Origin: CAJCJE01 sp963818685
Lineage (GTDB): Bacteria; Actinomycetota; Actinomycetes; Mycobacteriales; Pseudonocardiaceae
DNA: 64,000 bases
Reading direction: 5' to 3'
Assembly (NCBI GenBank): GCA_963818685.1
Contig: CAWFTJ010000003.1
Location: forward strand, 868,001-932,000
The notes beneath the pieces are model-generated. The model saw nothing but the letters and a program-made list of their open reading frames with translations, made no database searches and was not told the origin of the DNA. Position 1 is the first letter of the stretch. Each line of letters opens with the position of its first letter. Shown here piece by piece: positions 46,419 to 54,425 of the stretch. A program made the translations under genes and the position numbers.

Positions 46419-46419
46419 T

Positions 46420-46881
46420 CAGCCCTGCCGGCCGACCGCGTTCAACGCGATCGTCACGTACCGCTTGGCCACCGTGTTCGGCGACAACCGCCCGTCCGGC
46501 GGATACCAGCGCCCGACCGCGTCGAACACGGTCAGCACTGCGGGATCGTCTCCGCCGGGAACTCGGCGTTGAACACACCCGCCTCGTTCCGGCCAGCACG
46601 ATGCTTCTTGTCAACTGCTCCAGTTTGCCGCGTAGTGCCACGTATCGTGCGCGACTGTCCGGTTCGAGACTGCGCAGTTCTGCGGTAAAGCCCTGCGATG
46701 CGTGCCGTGCCGTGAACTCCACCACGCACTCCACCAACGCGGCCGGCCCGTACGTCGGCAGGCCCGCATGCGGCCCGTGAGCAAGGGCCATCGACATGGC
46801 CTGTTTGCTCTCGCAGTGGTAGTCAGCCCAGGGCACGGTCAGCCCCCCAGTGCGCTGCGCGATGTCCCGCACCCTCGCCAA
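46420..46881 (-). pseudogene. Remnant of a TetR family regulator
   Basis: Frames give a degenerate HTH start (RVRDIAQRTGGLTVP), CESKQAMSMALA and ALVECVVEFTARHASQGFTAE then ELRSLEPDSRARYVALRGKLEQL; another frame resumes with AVLTVFDAVGRWYPPDG and ALNAVGRQG at the stop (46420-46422). It is clearly related to the intact TetR at 48437 (same CIVRF/ECVVEF, EIRSLEPDNRRAYIALRDQL and WYRLDGELSP pattern) and is a decayed paralogue. Confidence 0.7.
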
Positions 46882-46891
46882 CGAGACCTGC

Positions 46892-47140
46892 TTACGCGGG
46901 CGGCACCAGCACCGGCTTGACCATGTTACCGCGCGCCATCGCCTGCTCAGCTTCGGCGATCCTATCGAGCGAGAACGTGCTGATCAGCTTGTCGAACGGG
47001 AACCGGCCCTGCCGCCACAACTCGATCAGCCGGGGGATCATCAGCCTCGGCACCGCGTCGCCCTCGATGATGCCCTTCAGGCTTCGACCCAACGACAGAA
47101 TGCTCGGATCGAACGTCATCTCGCCCTGGGTGCGCCGAGC
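46892..47140 (-). pseudogene. C-terminal fragment of an NAD(P)-dependent alcohol dehydrogenase
   Basis: SLGRSLKGIIEGDAVPRLMIPRL and KLISTFSLDRIAEAEQAMARGN with VKPVLV at the stop are the end of an aryl-alcohol-type medium-chain dehydrogenase. The catalytic and coenzyme-binding parts are absent; upstream DNA (to 47240) is unrelated. Confidence 0.7.
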
Positions 47141-47239
47141 AGCCCACAGGTCCCAGTCAACCGCAGCGCGTTCACCGCAGTCAACATCACTTCCGGCACC
47201 CCTGTTGTGTCCAATGTGTACTGCCTGCCGCCGACCGAC

Positions 47240-48366
47240 GCTGATCAACAGCAGAGGCAGGAGTTCCGCGAGCACGCCAGGTTCTGGCTTACCGTGAACA
47301 TGCCGCCTGGAGACACCGACGATCTCGCGTTGCCAAACGATTCCAGGCCGCCATTCACGACGCGGATTTCGCCGGCATCACCTGGCCCGCCGCCTACGGC
47401 GGGCAGGGACTCGGCGAACCGGCGCAGCTCGCTTTCAACGACGCCGCCAAGGACTTCGACCTGCCCACCTGGCCGTTCATCATCGGCATGGGTATGTGCG
47501 GGCCGACCATTGTCGATCGCGGCATAGAGAGAGCAGAAGTCGCGCTACCTTCGGTCGCTGCTGCGCGGCGAGGAGATCTGGTGCCAACTGTTCTCCGAAC
47601 CGGGTGCGGGCTCGGACGTCGCCACCGTCGCCGTCGCCGAGGACACCAGCCGCTGGACCGCGACCGACACCCGCACCATGGCCACGCCCGACCCGGACGG
47701 TTGGCGGCTGACCGGCAGTAAGAACCTCGTGCTCGACGGCGCATCCGCCGATGTGCTGATCGTTCTGGCGGACAGTCGGAGGGTCCGGCCTTCTTCCGTG
47801 TCGCCGGTATCGCCGGCGTCCTCACCCGCACCCTGTTGGTCGGCCTCGACCCGACCCGCCACTTCGCCTGCGTCGACCTTGACGAAACCCCGGCTCTCCG
47901 TCTCAACGCGACGGCTCCGGTCGCCGCGCTGCGAAGGTCGCCGGCCTCGCCGCGCTGCCTCGCCGCCGAATCCCTCGGCGTGCTGGCCGCGACGCTCAAG
48001 ATGACCGTCGACTACGCCAAGGTCCGCGTGCAGTTTGGCCGCTACATCGGCTCCTACCAGGCGGTCAAACACCTGTGCGTCGAATCCTATGCAAACTACG
48101 ACTTCGCCTGCTCCGTCTTGCGCGACGCCGCCTGGGCAGCCGATCACGAGCCGGTCGGTTTCCCGCTCGCCGCCGTGCACGCGCAAGTTTCCGTGCTACC
48201 GGCGGCTTTCCGGGCAGCGGCACGCAACATCCAGGTGCATGGCGGCGTCGGCTACACCTGGGAACACGACGCGCACCTCTGCTACAAGCGCGCGAAATCC
48301 AACGAACTCCTGCTCGGCAACGGCGTTTCGGCGGACTTCGCACTGGCCGACCGGCTCGGTATCTGA
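47240..48366 (+). pseudogene. Acyl-CoA dehydrogenase, multiply frameshifted
   Basis: Fragments of one gene lie in order in different frames: QRQEFREHARFWLTVNMPPGD, then FQAAIHDADFAGITWPAAYGGQ, WCQLFSEPGAGSDVATVAVAE (the FAD-binding signature), WRLTGSKNLVLDGASADVLI, and a long C-terminal frame with YAKVRVQFGRYIGSYQAVKH and NIQVHGGVGYTWEHDAHLCY. The catalytic base region in the C-terminal domain survives but at least three frame changes make it inactive. Its ordering beside TetR and alcohol dehydrogenase remnants suggests a lost lipid or terpenoid catabolic operon. Confidence 0.82.
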
Positions 48367-48436
48367 GTTTGTCGGTGCGCTCGGCTAGGGTTGCCCGGTC
48401 GTTCCACAAAGCAGGTGATGGAAAGGTCGAGTCGAC

Positions 48437-49213
48437 GTGGTAAAGACAGCTGACGCCAACGAGGTGCGCGAGGAATGGCGGGTCTCCTCGGCCGCGGAAC
48501 TCTCACCCATTCTCACACATGCCCTTGCCGCGTTCACCGAACACGGTTATCACGGCACGTCCGTGCGCGACATCGCGCGCCGCGTCGGCGTGACCGTGCC
48601 CGCGTTGTACTACCACTACGAGAACAAGCAGGCGATGCTGTTCGACCTGCTGACCAGGTCGATGGAGTCGTTGCTGCGCCGCTGTCGCGCCGCAGTCGCC
48701 GAGGCAGGCACCGATCCGGCGGCCGGGTTGGCCGCGCTGGTCGAGTGCATTGTGCGGTTCATGGCCTACCGCGGTTCCAAGGGCCTGCTCGACTCCGAGA
48801 TCCGCAGCCTCGAACCGGACAACCGCCGCGCCTACATCGCCCTGCGCGACCAGCTCGACAAGGAGATGCACACCGTCGTCATCGACGGTGTGTGCAAGGA
48901 GGTGTTCCGCACCGACTATCCGGAGGAGACCGCGCGGGCATTGCTCACCATGTGCCACGCGGTCCCCAAGTGGTACCGGCTCGACGGGGAACTGAGCCCC
49001 GCGGAGCTGGCCGAACGGTATGTCGTGTTCGGACTGCGCATGATGGGCTACAAACCGGCGAAGCGCAGGCACCGTCCGCGTTCCATCCGGCCAGGCGGCA
49101 CGATCATGACCGCGCGACAGGACGACGTGGCGATCGCCCGCGTGGCCAGCCGTTCCGTGCTCGGTGAGACAGCCGTCGCCATCGGCGCGACCGCCCTGCT
49201 CGACTACCAGTGA
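48437..49213 (+). CDS. TetR/AcrR family regulator
   Basis: 258 residues, longer than usual. HTH: LAAFTEHGYHGTSVRDI and TVPALYYHYENKQAMLFDL (residues 30-72); a ligand domain of the TetR_C_33 type with ECIVRFMAYRGSKGLL and WYRLDGELSPAELAER, ending normally at about residue 205. A further 54-residue tail is probably unselected read-through, because it runs into the convergent propeller gene. Adjacent to the eroded acyl-CoA dehydrogenase, which it probably once controlled (KstR-like logic). Confidence 0.85.
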   Translation: MVKTADANEVREEWRVSSAAELSPILTHALAAFTEHGYHGTSVRDIARRVGVTVPALYYHYENKQAMLFDLLTRSMESLLRRCRAAVAEAGTDPAAGLAALVECIVRFMAYRGSKGLLDSEIRSLEPDNRRAYIALRDQLDKEMHTVVIDGVCKEVFRTDYPEETARALLTMCHAVPKWYRLDGELSPAELAERYVVFGLRMMGYKPAKRRHRPRSIRPGGTIMTARQDDVAIARVASRSVLGETAVAIGATALLDYQ

Positions 49214-50229
49214 TAGGCCGCGACCAGCGGGGATCGCGCGGCACCCAGCATGCTGTGTCCGACAACGAGCATGCCCGACCCGTCCGGCAGCGCAGCGCCG
49301 CCGTGCAACACGAACGATTCCGGTGCGTGCACGGAATGCCACCGCGACCCGTCCCAATGGCCCAGATACGACTCGATGTCCGCGCCCTGCACCGTTCGGC
49401 CCAAGGCCCAGATCTGCCCGTCGCCGCGAATCAACTGATCCACCCGCACCGACTCAGCGGGCGGGCGTGCGGGCCACCAGCGGCGTCCGTCCCAGCGCAT
49501 CGCCAACGCGCGCGCCGAGCGCCGTGCTGCTCGCACGCCCGGCCGGGTGGTCAACCCGCCGGTCGCCCACACGTCGTGCGTGGCTAACGCGACCACGTCG
49601 GTCAGTTGACCCCACCCGGGCCCGGTCGGCGGGATCGGCATGCGTTCCCAGGAGCGGCCGTCCCAGTGCAGGACCACCGGCTGCTCGGCGTCCGCGCCGA
49701 CCGCCCAGACGTCGTCCCGCGACGTTCCGTCCACCCCGAACAGACCCCAGTAGCGGCCGATGTCCGGCAAGGCCAGTTCGGTCCAGCGCGTGCCGTCCCA
49801 GCGGCGGACCACTCCTCTGGCCAGCCACGGATCATTGAGCCTGGTTGCCTGGCCTACGCAGTACACCGCGTCCGGGCCGAACGCGGTGAACTCCGCGAGG
49901 ACCGTGCGCTCGCCGCGCCGGTTGGGCATCGGCACCTCCCGCCACCCGCGACCGTCCCAGTGCAGGCAGCGCCCCAGCCCGACCGTCCAGACGTCCGCGA
50001 CCGAGGCCACAACGGCGCGCCGCACGCGCCCGATGTCCGGCGTCTGGACCTGCCGCCAGCCGGAGCCATCCCGCCGAAAGATCGCGGTGCCGATGTCGTC
50101 GTCGCTGCGAACCATGCCCACCGCCCAGGTCATGCCGAACCCGGACGCGACCGTGTGCACCGCGGTCAGCTCCCCGACCGCCGCGATCTGCTCCTCCGCC
50201 CACCTCATCCCGCCACGCCAACGCGCCAT
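49204..50229 (-). CDS. WDG-repeat protein, probable beta-propeller
   Basis: 341 residues from ATG 50229 (a GTG at 50301 would add 24 residues). Six to seven repeats share the pattern W-D-G-R/S-x-W-x-x-x-x-x-P, for example near LHWDGRGWREVPMP, RRWDGTRWTELALP, LHWDGRSWERMPIP and GHWDGSRWHSVHAP, each preceded by a DVW-V-G turn. This is a WD40/kelch-like propeller layout. There is no signal peptide. Function unknown; a binding scaffold is likely. Confidence 0.75.
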   Translation of the reverse strand: MARWRGGMRWAEEQIAAVGELTAVHTVASGFGMTWAVGMVRSDDDIGTAIFRRDGSGWRQVQTPDIGRVRRAVVASVADVWTVGLGRCLHWDGRGWREVPMPNRRGERTVLAEFTAFGPDAVYCVGQATRLNDPWLARGVVRRWDGTRWTELALPDIGRYWGLFGVDGTSRDDVWAVGADAEQPVVLHWDGRSWERMPIPPTGPGWGQLTDVVALATHDVWATGGLTTRPGVRAARRSARALAMRWDGRRWWPARPPAESVRVDQLIRGDGQIWALGRTVQGADIESYLGHWDGSRWHSVHAPESFVLHGGAALPDGSGMLVVGHSMLGAARSPLVAAYHW

Positions 50230-50333
50230 CACCCGATCGGGTTCCCTCGCCGCCGTGATCAGCGCAGGGAGCAGGCGAAGTTCCTGTTCTTCGTGGGCCA
50301 CCAGCCCAATCGCGACGGCAGCATCGGCAAAGG

Positions 50334-50622
50334 TTGCCTGAGCCAGTGGTGCCCGCGCCGTTCGAGCACTACATAACGTGGGGCAAGGCCATACTGTTCG
50401 GCGACGAGGAGGCCGACGTGCGGATCCTCGCCGCGACGCATCCGAAGCAGGCCAAGGAGTCCGGCAGGGATCAGCGGTTTCGACGACGCCCACCGGCGGC
50501 GCATCGGTATGACATCGTGGTGGCCGGCGACCTCCTCGGCGAGTTCGGCCAGCACGCCGAACCGCGCGAGTTCCTGCTCGCCGCCGGCGATCGCGTGCTC
50601 GGCTCATGCTGGGTCGGCCGCT
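50334..50622 (+). pseudogene. Degenerate NADAR-family fragment
   Basis: The frame reads FEHYITWGKAILFGDEEADVRI, AATHPKQAKESGRD and, further on, YDIVVAGDLLGEFGQHAEPREFLLAAGD, the core of the NADAR (YbiA-like N-glycosidase, ADP-ribose/riboflavin-linked) family. The N-terminal third and the C-terminal end of the fold are missing, and the middle is Arg-rich and disordered. It lies between the propeller and SET genes, divergent from the former. Confidence 0.6.
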
Positions 50623-50693
50623 TGGCGAGCGCTCGTTCGGCTGGGCTCGCAGTTTGGTTAGTGCTCGTTCAGTTGGGGCGGCGGCTTGGGTGG

Positions 50694-51239
50694 TCAGTTG
50701 CCCAATCGCGCAGCGACGGCCGGCACCACGTGGCCGCGGTACCGCAGTGCCCAACCCGGGAGACCCCAGTCGTCCCCGGTGACCACCCCTCGGCAACCAG
50801 GAGCGCCGCAGTTGCAGGGCATCCGGAATTCCGGTTCCGCCGTCTGCGTCGCATAGTCGACGGTCAACTCGGTGTCGGGGGTGAGATCGCGACGGGCGAC
50901 GAGGGTGTAGGCGCCCGCATGCCAGATGCTCGGGTCACAGCTGTGGTTGCCGTAGTGGATCGGCGCCTCGGCCGGCAGGATCAGGTGCACGTCGTTGTCG
51001 AGGTTGACAGTGTCCAGGTACTGATGTTCCTGGAGGGCGGCCAGCAGTAACCTGTGCAGTTCCGCGCCGTCGACCAGTCGGCCGGCCAGGGTGGCGACCA
51101 CCGCACCGGCCAGGATGTTCTCGCTGGTGAACAGGCCGCGTCCGGAGATCGGCGAGTACCGGACCTCGACTGCCGGGTGCAGCCAGCATTCGCTGCCGCT
51201 GGTCTCCGGCAGCCGGGTTCTGGTTCGGCTCGTCGCCAT
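50694..51239 (-). CDS. SET domain protein (lysine methyltransferase-like)
   Basis: 181 residues. N-SET opening ISGRGLFTSENILAGAVVATLAG near 31-53; the catalytic/SAM motif YGNHSCDPSIW near 94-104; ELTVDYATQTAEPEF near 120-134 and a post-SET-like Cys cluster PCNCGAPGCRGVV near 138-150. The complete set of NHSCDP, DY and cysteines predicts an active SAM-dependent protein methyltransferase. SET proteins are uncommon in bacteria; the target is unknown. Confidence 0.85.
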   Translation of the reverse strand: MATSRTRTRLPETSGSECWLHPAVEVRYSPISGRGLFTSENILAGAVVATLAGRLVDGAELHRLLLAALQEHQYLDTVNLDNDVHLILPAEAPIHYGNHSCDPSIWHAGAYTLVARRDLTPDTELTVDYATQTAEPEFRMPCNCGAPGCRGVVTGDDWGLPGWALRYRGHVVPAVAARLGN

Positions 51240-51404
51240 CCCTCAGTTGTAACCCCTCGGACTGGGATCTACCTCGTGGCTGGGCAGGAAAGCCGGACTT
51301 TCCCACATCGCGGCCCATCCGGTCGCTGGTTCACCCGGCCGGTCCCGGATTGATACCCGCTCGTTCGGCCCTGGTCAGCACCTGACCCCCGACCTCCGAC
51401 TATC

Positions 51405-52439
51405 GTGCACCGAGTGATTGTCCAGAGCCTGCTGCTGCCGCACGCGAGCATCCCGAGCCCGTCGATCAACGGCTTCTACCTCGGGCCGTTGTACATCCGC
51501 TTCTACGGCCTGATGTACGTGGTCGGGATCGCTCTGGCCATCTACATCGCGCGACGCCGGTGGCGGGTGCTGGGCGGCTCGGTCGACCTCGTTGACGAGG
51601 TCGCGCTGTGGGGCGTGCCGGCCGGGATCATCGGCGGTCGCATCTATTTCGACATCACCACGCCAGCCCAGATCCCGCCGCACTGGTGGGGCGTGTTCGC
51701 CGTCTGGCAGGGCGGCCTTGGCATCTGGGGCGGTATCGCGCTGGCCGCGGTAGTCGGCATCTGGCGGGTACGGCGGACCGGCGCCTCGGTGGGCAGGTTC
51801 ATGGACACGGTGGCGCCGGCCATCCTGGTCGCGCAGGCGATCGGTCGGATCGGCAACTACTTCAACCAGGAACTCTTCGGTGGCCCGACCTCGCTACCGT
51901 GGGCGTTGCAGATCGACCCGCAGTACCGGCCGCCGGGCTACCTGCAGAACGCCACGTTCCACCCGACCTTCCTCTACGAGCTGATCTGGGATCTTGCGCT
52001 GGCCGCATTCCTGGTCTGGTTGGGCCATCACCGCAAGATCCGGCCGCAGGGCCTGTTCGCGCTCTACGTGGCCGGGTACTCGGCGTTCCGGATCTTCGAG
52101 GAGTCGCTGCGGTCGGACTACTCGCTGTACTTCCTCGGCCTGCGGCTGAACTTCTTCGTAGCCAGCGTCCTGACGGTGATCGGCATCATCTGGTTCGTCC
52201 TCGTCCAGCGCAGGCCGATGCCGGTCGAGCCGACCGACGGCGCACCGACGCCGGATTCGTCCGACATTCAGCAGGACGGCGCTCAGGAGGTCGATGCTGA
52301 GACGAAGGCGTCTCAGGAAGTCGATGCTGAGAGCGCGGAGTCTCAGGAGCCGGTGGCTGAGAAGGACGAGTCTCAGGCAGGAGAAGCTGAGAGTGCGGAG
52401 GTCTCAGCCGAGCCTGTAGTGGAGCACGGCGAACGGTGA
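51405..52439 (+). CDS. lgt: Prolipoprotein diacylglyceryl transferase
   Basis: 344 residues. Seven transmembrane helices across residues 15-265 with the Lgt landmarks LYIRFYGLMYVVGI, GRIYFDI, the signature IGRIGNYFNQELFGGPT (near 147-163), and RPQGLFALYVAGYSAFRIFEESLR. It transfers diacylglycerol to the lipobox cysteine of pre-lipoproteins. From residue 280 on, a tail of about 60 residues (Glu/Ala/Ser/Gln-rich) is encoded by alternating CTGAGA and TCTCAG units; actinobacterial Lgt proteins often have such variable tails. GTG start at 51405. Confidence 0.93.
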   Translation: MHRVIVQSLLLPHASIPSPSINGFYLGPLYIRFYGLMYVVGIALAIYIARRRWRVLGGSVDLVDEVALWGVPAGIIGGRIYFDITTPAQIPPHWWGVFAVWQGGLGIWGGIALAAVVGIWRVRRTGASVGRFMDTVAPAILVAQAIGRIGNYFNQELFGGPTSLPWALQIDPQYRPPGYLQNATFHPTFLYELIWDLALAAFLVWLGHHRKIRPQGLFALYVAGYSAFRIFEESLRSDYSLYFLGLRLNFFVASVLTVIGIIWFVLVQRRPMPVEPTDGAPTPDSSDIQQDGAQEVDAETKASQEVDAESAESQEPVAEKDESQAGEAESAEVSAEPVVEHGER

Positions 52440-52908
52440 CGTCGGGCGGCCCGAATCGGCGCGCTGCCGTGGTTTCGACCGGATGTGCGGCTTGGTGATC
52501 ATGCGGCGCTCGCCGCTGCGGCGGGTGCGGCCGGTGTTTCTGGACCGGTCGCCGCGCAGGTTGCGGATCAGTTGGATGGCCGGCTGCTGATCGTCGCCGG
52601 TGTTCCGGCGACCGTTCGGCCGATCTGCCGAAGCTGGTCCGGTCGGCCGGCCGGAGCTGCGCAGCCTGGACGGCAGGGCGATCGACGAACGGCGGACCCT
52701 GCGCAGCACGGGCCGCCGGAGAGTATCCGCTGCCGATCGTCGAGCATGCCGGGCAGCGTCAGGGGGCTCTGTGCGCAGACGACGATCATGGTCCCAGTCC
52801 AGGATCGGATGGCGCCCAGATCGGCCCACCGTGCAGTTCGACTCGGAACTGGCCGCCGCCCTCGACGTGATCAGTGAGCACCGGCGGCCGAGCTTGCCAC
52901 AGGCGGGT
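52440..52908. other. Stretch without an identifiable gene
   Basis: Open frames exist (for instance DHAALAAAAGAAGVSGPVAA and YPLPIVEHAGQRQ) but none has a known family pattern or proper start. It may be an eroded gene, between the Lgt and PaaX genes. Confidence 0.45.
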
Positions 52909-53766
52909 TCAGGCGGCCTGTTCGGCGCGGACCACATCGTCCCAGTGCTGCTGTGCGGCGGTGCGCCACTGGGCATGCTTGCGGTGGAACAGCTCGGCGG
53001 CCTGCGCGCCGCTCCAGTTGGCCGGGAGCAGTGGCAGCGGCAGGCCGGGGTCGAGGAACGGGAATCGGCGCCACTCGTGCACCAGTTGCGTCTGCGCCTG
53101 CAACACGGCCTGGCCGGAAGAGGGGGACAGGCCGGTGAACTCGTCGATGAACGCCTCGTAGTGTTCCTCAAGCTCGCGCAGGTCCCATGCTCGGGAGACC
53201 ATGTCGCTGACGTCGCCGATGGCGCCGTAGGAGGCGATGAACGACATCACCGGCGAGCCGACCTTCAGCTCCGCGACGATCCGGTCCGCCTCGGCCTGCC
53301 GGCTCGTGTTCGGGCAGACCCACACGCCGGGCGCTGGCGAGCCGAAACCGGCCCAGGTCAGTTGGGTGCGGACCCGATGCCGCAGTTCACGCTGGGATTC
53401 CGGCACGGAGACCAGCAGCATCAGCCACCGGCCGTCCCAGTCGATCGGGTCCCGGCCGAAGGCGTAGATCCGCTCCGCGCCCTCGGTGAGCAGCCTGCGG
53501 CCGGGCGCGGTCAGTGACCAGCGCACCCGACGACCGATGCGTTCGGATCGTAGCCAGCCCTCGCCCGCGGCCCTGGACAGGGCCTGGCGCGCGGATTTCT
53601 CCTCAATGTCGAAGATGCCGAGGACATCGACCAAGGTGGAGGTCCACACCGGAACCTGTCGGGGCAGCACGTACTCGCCGAGTATCGTCATCAGTACCGA
53701 GCGCGCGCTGGTGTGGCTCACCTCGCGGCGTCTGGTGACCTTCGGCCGCGGTCCGGCCCCCGCCAT
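52909..53766 (-). CDS. PaaX family transcriptional regulator
   Basis: 285 residues: an N-terminal winged helix (SARSVLMTILGEYVLPR, then SARQALSRAAGEGWLRSERIGRR, residues 20-85), the central PaaX domain (WDGRWLMLLVSVPESQRELRHRVRTQL, 110-136) and the C-terminal domain (VHEWRRFPFLDPGLP, 230-244). PaaX proteins repress phenylacetyl-CoA and related aromatic pathways, but no paa gene is present here. It faces the MarR gene across AT-rich palindromes (53870-53904). Confidence 0.9.
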   Translation of the reverse strand: MAGAGPRPKVTRRREVSHTSARSVLMTILGEYVLPRQVPVWTSTLVDVLGIFDIEEKSARQALSRAAGEGWLRSERIGRRVRWSLTAPGRRLLTEGAERIYAFGRDPIDWDGRWLMLLVSVPESQRELRHRVRTQLTWAGFGSPAPGVWVCPNTSRQAEADRIVAELKVGSPVMSFIASYGAIGDVSDMVSRAWDLRELEEHYEAFIDEFTGLSPSSGQAVLQAQTQLVHEWRRFPFLDPGLPLPLLPANWSGAQAAELFHRKHAQWRTAAQQHWDDVVRAEQAA

Positions 53767-53869
53767 CGTGCTTCACCAGCCTCGTTCTTCAGTGGGATAT
53801 CCGTGCCACGATAACCGTTCGCGCTACTTCTCGCCCATTCCGACAAGGTAACCCGGATAGTCCGTTGTG

Positions 53870-53904
53870 CGACAAATTTCTTGTTATCCGATAAGTATTT
53901 GTCG
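53870..53904. promoter_or_regulatory. Nested palindromes between PaaX and MarR genes
   Basis: CGACAAAT (53870-53877) and ATTTGTCG (53897-53904) flank the perfect palindrome TTATC-C-GATAA (53884-53894). The AT-rich block lies between the divergent regulator genes and is the best candidate operator for one or both. Confidence 0.65.
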
Positions 53905-53975
53905 TTATGGGCTCGAACGCCTGAGTGAACATCTGAAGTAGTTCGACGGGCGAACCATCTTGCTATCCTGGATTG

Positions 53976-54425
53976 GTGACCGATCGAACGAGCGCCGTCG
54001 ACGCCGTGCGTGCCCTTGCCCGTGCGGCCCGGGTGCTGGAGCGGGTGTCCGGCGAGCTGAGCTTGGCGCACTATCGCGTGCTGTCCGCGATCGCCACAGG
54101 TGACGAACGCGCCTCCCGGGTCGCCGAGCGGCTCGCGCTCGGCAAACCAGCAGTGAGCGCCGCGGTCGAGTCGCTCAGCCAACGCGGTCTGATCGCGCGC
54201 TCCGAGGTCGTCGGTGATCAGCGCGCCGCCGCACTGCGGCTGACCGACGCCGGTCGCGCACTCCTGGACAACGTGGAGACCGCCATGATCGAAAGACTCA
54301 CTCAACTGCGCAGCCGCACCCCGGACGGGGAGCGGCTGATCGAGTCGCTGGTGTGGCTCGGCGCGGCCATCGAGGAAATCGCCGAGGAACGGATGGCCGC
54401 CCGGCGCGGTGGCGGCGGCCGATGA
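53976..54425 (+). CDS. MarR family transcriptional regulator
   Basis: 149 residues: wHTH from about 28-95 (LSLAHYRVLSAIATGDERASRVAERL, KPAVSAAVESLSQRGLI, wing GDQRAAALRLTDAG). GTG 53976 lies six bases after a TATCCT hexamer (53964-53969), leaderless. Its stop overlaps the ABC exporter start by four bases (ATGA), so it probably represses its own exporter operon and responds to the exported compound. Confidence 0.9.
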   Translation: MTDRTSAVDAVRALARAARVLERVSGELSLAHYRVLSAIATGDERASRVAERLALGKPAVSAAVESLSQRGLIARSEVVGDQRAAALRLTDAGRALLDNVETAMIERLTQLRSRTPDGERLIESLVWLGAAIEEIAEERMAARRGGGGR

